Source of the DNA: Algoriphagus alkaliphilus | GTDB lineage: Bacteria > Bacteroidota > Bacteroidia > Cytophagales > Cyclobacteriaceae | Assembly: GCF_900103735.1 (NCBI RefSeq) | Contig: NZ_FMXE01000016.1 | Span: forward strand, 1 to 64,000 | DNA length: 64,000 nucleotides | Reading direction: 5' to 3' | Part shown: positions 60,280-64,000 of the stretch, piece after piece | Layout: each line of letters starts with the position of its first letter | Numbering within the stretch: position 1 is the stretch's first letter | Position numbers and translations under genes: made by a program | Notes under the pieces: model-generated | Told to the model about the DNA's origin: nothing | What the model saw: only the letters and a program-made list of their open reading frames with translations | The model's database searches: none

Positions 60280-62508
60280 ATGATTCAGGACAAGCAAAGC
60301 TCAGTTAAAATTTACTTTTTTCTCTTAAGCTTTTTTTTGATTGGCAATGCTTTTTCCCAACAGGGAACTTGGGCAAAAGACTCCTTATCTTTTTATGAAA
60401 AGATATTTTGGAATCAAGTTGGCATTAAGGACACGGCAGCGGCTATCAAAACAATCAATTATATTCAGGAAAAAGGAGCTGAAGACTTAGACGCTAAAAT
60501 TTTTGATTTCTTTTCTGCCACTATGGCGAGAGAGAAGGAAATTGTTATTTCTAATGTTTTAGGAGAATTATTAAGTGCTCAAGGAACATTAGAATTCTTC
60601 AGAGGGGATATTATGGCTTCTAAGGCAGCCTTCAAAAAAGCAAAATTAATCTATTCGAAGGCCAAGTTGCTGAATCAAGTAGCGGGGATGGCCATGAATA
60701 TTGGTGTAATGCACGAAAAAGGAGGATATTATGATTCTGCTATCCTAAATTATCAAGAGGCCTTACCGATATTTGAACTGCAGAAAGATATTTCTTCACT
60801 TGCAAGTGTCAATGAAAATATTGCTTTGGCGTATTTGAACCAATCCCAATACCCAAAAGCATTAACCCATATCTCAAAGTCCGACTCATTGTTGAGTACA
60901 TACCTCGACTCAATTAATAACCGTTGGATAGGTTTTTACTTCAATAAATATCTAATTCTAAAAGAATTGAATAGGCAGGATGAGGGGTTCGAAGTTTTGC
61001 TTAAGGCCCTCCGAATTGCAGAACACAATAAAAATCAAAGTGCAATAGCTAAAGTCCATTATAAATTATCAGATGTTTTCGATTACAAAGGAGATAGTCA
61101 AAAACAATATAGCTCCTTATTGAAAGCCAAGTCTTATTTTAAAAACACTCAAAATCTTCTGGATATTGCCAATGTTAATTCGTCTCTACTGAATTATCAT
61201 TTTTCCTCAGGAGATTTGGACTCGGCGTCATTATACGCACAAAAATGTCTTGAATTTTTTGAGCCTTATGGTTTTCAGGAAGAGACTGGTATCACCTATG
61301 GGATGTTAGGTAATGTAGCGTTCAAAAAAAACAACTACACTGATGCTGTTATTTACTTTGAGAAGGCCTTAGCCCGATTTGCTGATCAAAAATCTCAAAA
61401 TTATGCCGGCTACCTCTTTAATATAGGCTATGCTTACACCAAAACCGGAGATTACAAATCTGCACTCGACTATTTAGAAAAATCCCTTGCTATAAGAAAA
61501 GAACTAAAAGGCTATAGTGACCTCCAAGAATCTTATCAGGGCCTGGCAGAGACGTATCAGAAAAAAGGAGATTATAAAAATGCTTATGATTACTTGTCCC
61601 TGTATCAAGTTTACAAGGATTCTGCTTTCAATGAAACTAAAAACAAGCAGCTAACCGAGTTGGAAACCCAATACGAAACGGAGAAAAAAGATAAAGCAAT
61701 TGCAGACTTAGAACAAGAAAAGGAGCTGCAAAACCTAAGGGCAGACAAGCAACAGGCGCAGATTTACCTAAGCATTGGCGGATTGGTCATCCTCTTGGGA
61801 GTGGCTGGATTATTTTTCAGACAGGCTACACTTCGTAAGAAGTATAATATGGAACTGGAATTCAAAAACGGAGAAATCGCCAAACAAAATGCCGAACGGG
61901 AATTATTACTCAAAGAAATCCATCACCGGGTAAAAAACAACCTCCAGATTATCTCCAGTCTATTGAGTATGCAAACCCGCGGCTTGAAAGATGATAAGAT
62001 GAAGGATGCCATGAAAGAAAGCCAAAGCCGTGTCAAAACCATGGCCCTCATTCACGAAAAGCTCTACCAATACGAGAATCTGTCCAAAATCAACATGCAG
62101 GAGTACATTCAGCAGCTAAGTGAATTTCTGACACAAACCTATCGCTCTGACAAAGACATCAAAATCACCATCAACGCTGCAGATATCAACCTCGATATGG
62201 ACACAGCCATTCCATTGGGACTGATTACCAACGAACTGCTGTCCAATTCCCTGAAATATGCCTTTGAGGATAGCGAGTCTGGAGAAATCATCATCAGCTT
62301 TTCCCAGCTTGAATCCGGAGCTTATAAACTATTGATCACGGATACAGGCAAAGGATTGGATGAAAATCTCGACATCGATGCCGCCAAATCTTTGGGTCTA
62401 AAACTGGTCAGGACCCTGACCCGGCAGATCAATGGGCAGCTCCGGATAGTCCATCACCCAGGAGCAACATTCGAAATCGACTTTAGCGAACAGAAATTAG
62501 CTGCATGA
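60280..62508 (+). CDS. TPR-repeat sensor histidine kinase (HisKA_2)
   Basis: 742 residues. Signal or start helix (1-27), a periplasmic TPR solenoid (about residues 120-470, blades such as GGYYDSAILNYQEALPIF, KNNYTDAVIYFEKALARF, TGDYKSALDYLEKSLAI), a coiled coil, one membrane helix (495-515), then a HisKA_2 domain with phosphoacceptor His548 in EIHHRVKNNLQ, and a HATPase with NELLSNSLKYAF and DTGKGL. It senses a protein or peptide outside via TPR. Its partner is the LytTR regulator at 62679. Confidence 0.93.
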   Translation: MIQDKQSSVKIYFFLLSFFLIGNAFSQQGTWAKDSLSFYEKIFWNQVGIKDTAAAIKTINYIQEKGAEDLDAKIFDFFSATMAREKEIVISNVLGELLSAQGTLEFFRGDIMASKAAFKKAKLIYSKAKLLNQVAGMAMNIGVMHEKGGYYDSAILNYQEALPIFELQKDISSLASVNENIALAYLNQSQYPKALTHISKSDSLLSTYLDSINNRWIGFYFNKYLILKELNRQDEGFEVLLKALRIAEHNKNQSAIAKVHYKLSDVFDYKGDSQKQYSSLLKAKSYFKNTQNLLDIANVNSSLLNYHFSSGDLDSASLYAQKCLEFFEPYGFQEETGITYGMLGNVAFKKNNYTDAVIYFEKALARFADQKSQNYAGYLFNIGYAYTKTGDYKSALDYLEKSLAIRKELKGYSDLQESYQGLAETYQKKGDYKNAYDYLSLYQVYKDSAFNETKNKQLTELETQYETEKKDKAIADLEQEKELQNLRADKQQAQIYLSIGGLVILLGVAGLFFRQATLRKKYNMELEFKNGEIAKQNAERELLLKEIHHRVKNNLQIISSLLSMQTRGLKDDKMKDAMKESQSRVKTMALIHEKLYQYENLSKINMQEYIQQLSEFLTQTYRSDKDIKITINAADINLDMDTAIPLGLITNELLSNSLKYAFEDSESGEIIISFSQLESGAYKLLITDTGKGLDENLDIDAAKSLGLKLVRTLTRQINGQLRIVHHPGATFEIDFSEQKLAA

Positions 62509-62678
62509 TGAACACTGTCCCTTATTTTAGGTTAAAATTCCCGAAACTGGAATCCTAAATCAATTGAAGGGATATAAACAAGGAAGAGTTTGAGCCCATC
62601 ACCACTCATAAATCTCCCAAAAAGTACTTGCAAAAGTTTAATAGAAAATCAAACAGAATTAATTAAACCCAAATTCCC

Positions 62679-63413
62679 TTGAGCAAATTAAAAATTCTGA
62701 TTGTGGAAGACGAGTTGGTCATCGCAGAAGACCTAAAAGAAACCCTGGAGGAGCTAGGGTATGAGGTGTGTGGAATAGCCATCAGTAGCAGGGAAGCATT
62801 AGCTATGATCGATGAAAAATCCCCTGATCTCGCACTGCTCGATATTCAGATCAAGGGCGGTAAGGATGGCATTCAACTAGCTGCTGAGATCAACGAGAAT
62901 TACCATTTGCCCTTCATCATGTTGACTTCTCATGCGGATATCCACACCATCAATCGAGCCAAAGAAGTCAATCCTTACGGGTATCTGGTCAAGCCTTTCA
63001 ATGAAAAAGAAATATTGGCAGGCATTGAGTTGGCTATGGCCAACTTTGCCAAGGAACAGTCACGAAAAAAAGAGGAGGACTCGTCACACGATTTTGTCCT
63101 GAGTGACAGCTTATTTATCCGGACCAATGGGATGCTGGTCAAGCTCAAGCTTCAAGATATTATCTACCTCGAGGCGGATGCAAACTATACTCAGGTTTAT
63201 GCCAAAGACAAAAAATTTGTGATAAGGTCTACCCTCAAGGACCTAGAAGGAAAGCTAGACCCTAATCGATTTGTGAGAATACATAAATCCTATTTGATCA
63301 ACCTAGGGGAAATCGACAGCATCCAAGCGGAGTCTGTTTTCATTTCGGGAAAAGAAATTCCAATCAGTCGAAATCAATACAGCTGGCTTTTACAACAGAT
63401 CAAAATGTTATAA
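62679..63413 (+). CDS. LytTR-family response regulator
   Basis: 244 residues from a TTG at 62679 (MSKLKILIVEDE); no in-frame ATG exists before the receiver. Receiver with VEDE acidic pair and phosphoacceptor Asp55 (ALLDIQI), Lys in GYLVKPF; then a LytTR DNA-binding domain (about residues 150-244, IIYLEADANYTQVY and RFVRIHKSYLINL). Cognate of the TPR kinase upstream. Confidence 0.93.
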   Translation: MSKLKILIVEDELVIAEDLKETLEELGYEVCGIAISSREALAMIDEKSPDLALLDIQIKGGKDGIQLAAEINENYHLPFIMLTSHADIHTINRAKEVNPYGYLVKPFNEKEILAGIELAMANFAKEQSRKKEEDSSHDFVLSDSLFIRTNGMLVKLKLQDIIYLEADANYTQVYAKDKKFVIRSTLKDLEGKLDPNRFVRIHKSYLINLGEIDSIQAESVFISGKEIPISRNQYSWLLQQIKML

Positions 63414-63844
63414 AGTACAGATTGACATTTTTTTACCTTTCTTTCACAATCTATGGGAGTTACTCCCCAACTGAAGATTGTGGATCCTGATTATTAATAG
63501 ATTCAATTGTTTAAAAAAATAAACCAATTGAATAATGAATTCTACAATCCTACCTATTGAAAGCATCTTTTTTGCATCTTTTTCTGGATTTCCCCTTACT
63601 GAAATCACCTTCATTCACTTCTTTCCGGGCTATCGTCTGAGTCGGAGGATAGCGTCTTTCTCGACTCTGAGAGTCTTTAAAGAAGTTCAATTCACGGGAT
63701 CCAATCCCATCCAACCTTAGCTGCCTGACTTTTCATTTCAGGCACGTACAAAAATCATTGCCCCCCCAAATCCATCGAAATTCCAAAGCAGGTTTTTGAC
63801 ACTCATTCTTTAACCTGATTTATACAAGAGTAATCCCTATTCAC
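63414..63844. other. Non-coding gap before the last partial gene
   Basis: 431 bases with no credible gene: a 61-codon open frame at 63535 has no support. I see a few weak dyads and no repeat shared with other gaps. Confidence 0.45.
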
Positions 63845-64000
63845 ATGCTAGAAAAGACCACAGAGCCACTCAAGATTATCATTCTTCAAGAGGAAATAGC
63901 AAAACTCGATTTCCTGAGAGATCTCTTCAATGCATCCGGATATACGCTGAAAAAGACTCATTTGACTGGCGAAGATGCGATGAAAATCTTGGACAAAAGT
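63845..64000 (+). CDS. Receiver-like protein, C-terminus beyond the window
   Basis: 52 codons from an ATG at 63845, open to the end of the window. It resembles the first half of a response-regulator receiver (LKIIILQEEIAKLDFLRDLF, SGYTLKKTHLTGEDAMKIL), aligning with the LytTR regulator's LKILIVEDELVIAEDLKETL. The VEDE acidic pair reads LQEE, so the acidic pocket may be altered. The phosphoacceptor position is not in the window. Confidence 0.6.
   Translation, partial: MLEKTTEPLKIIILQEEIAKLDFLRDLFNASGYTLKKTHLTGEDAMKILDKS

Noticed and set aside
63535..63720. 61-residue open frame in the last gap
   Set aside because: Short, with Phe/Ser-rich composition typical of chance frames, and no neighbour or family support.

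Overview
This 64 kb window is chromosomal DNA from a Bacteroidota bacterium, most likely of the order Cytophagales (Cyclobacteriaceae/Algoriphagus-like). The evidence is a SusC/SusD pair, a type IX secretion sorting tail, a fused SecDF, a DUF4270 lipoprotein, an eukaryote-type single-chain glycyl-tRNA synthetase, and repeated TAnnTTTG -7 promoter boxes placed only a few bases before start codons. The family-level placement is inference; I could not run a search.

Positions 1-3951 look like the edge of an integrated element: an IS4-family transposase, an AT-rich orphan PAS/LuxR regulator, an IS3-family element, and then a 50-nt 3' fragment of a tRNA-Arg(CCU) gene that has no 5' half. The chromosome backbone resumes with fumarase.

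3952-13300 is mostly housekeeping: fumC, a RidA protein, mazG, a small Cys-rich membrane protein, a hexose-phosphate mutase, a cysteine desulfurase, a Rieske protein, a CsaA-type tRNA-binding protein and a HisA-like barrel that lacks the first catalytic aspartate. 13428-26137 is one leftward operon of seven genes: susC, susD, an FG-GAP/ASPIC lipoprotein, a SUMF1-fold protein without the catalytic cysteines, a Tat-exported Gfo/Idh/MocA oxidoreductase, a Tat-exported TIM-barrel isomerase and a BNR-repeat protein. No glycoside hydrolase, sulfatase or local regulator is visible in it. Beyond it lie a heme lipoprotein (DUF3365) and a large T9SS cargo protein with Ycf48-like and PKD-like repeats.

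30-44 kb carries prfA, a Kazal-domain lipoprotein, glmS, DUF4270, a GT5 half-protein, panC, panD, a flippase-like membrane protein, a YugP-type peptidase, an acyl-CoA dehydrogenase, an AraC regulator, a GGGP-synthase homologue and a membrane-protein pair resembling YqjE. 44-52 kb has two LOG-family proteins, rdgB, a uridine kinase-like gene and secDF. 52-56 kb holds a split three-gene signalling module (membrane protein, NarL-class kinase, LuxR response regulator) followed by a sugar oxidoreductase. 56-64 kb has two beta-barrel genes (one frameshifted), glyS, a TonB C-terminal domain protein, a TPR histidine kinase, a LytTR response regulator and the start of a receiver-like protein cut by the window end.

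The intergenic spaces are rich in short interspersed repeats. At least three families are visible: a GGCTGTCTCA-bounded element in two copies, a long imperfect palindrome at 30143-30317, and a GATTATCC...GCGAGATTCC core in three places. There is also an ATTGRT satellite-like tract at 6383-6545. I see no CRISPR array, rRNA or complete tRNA gene, and no prophage.
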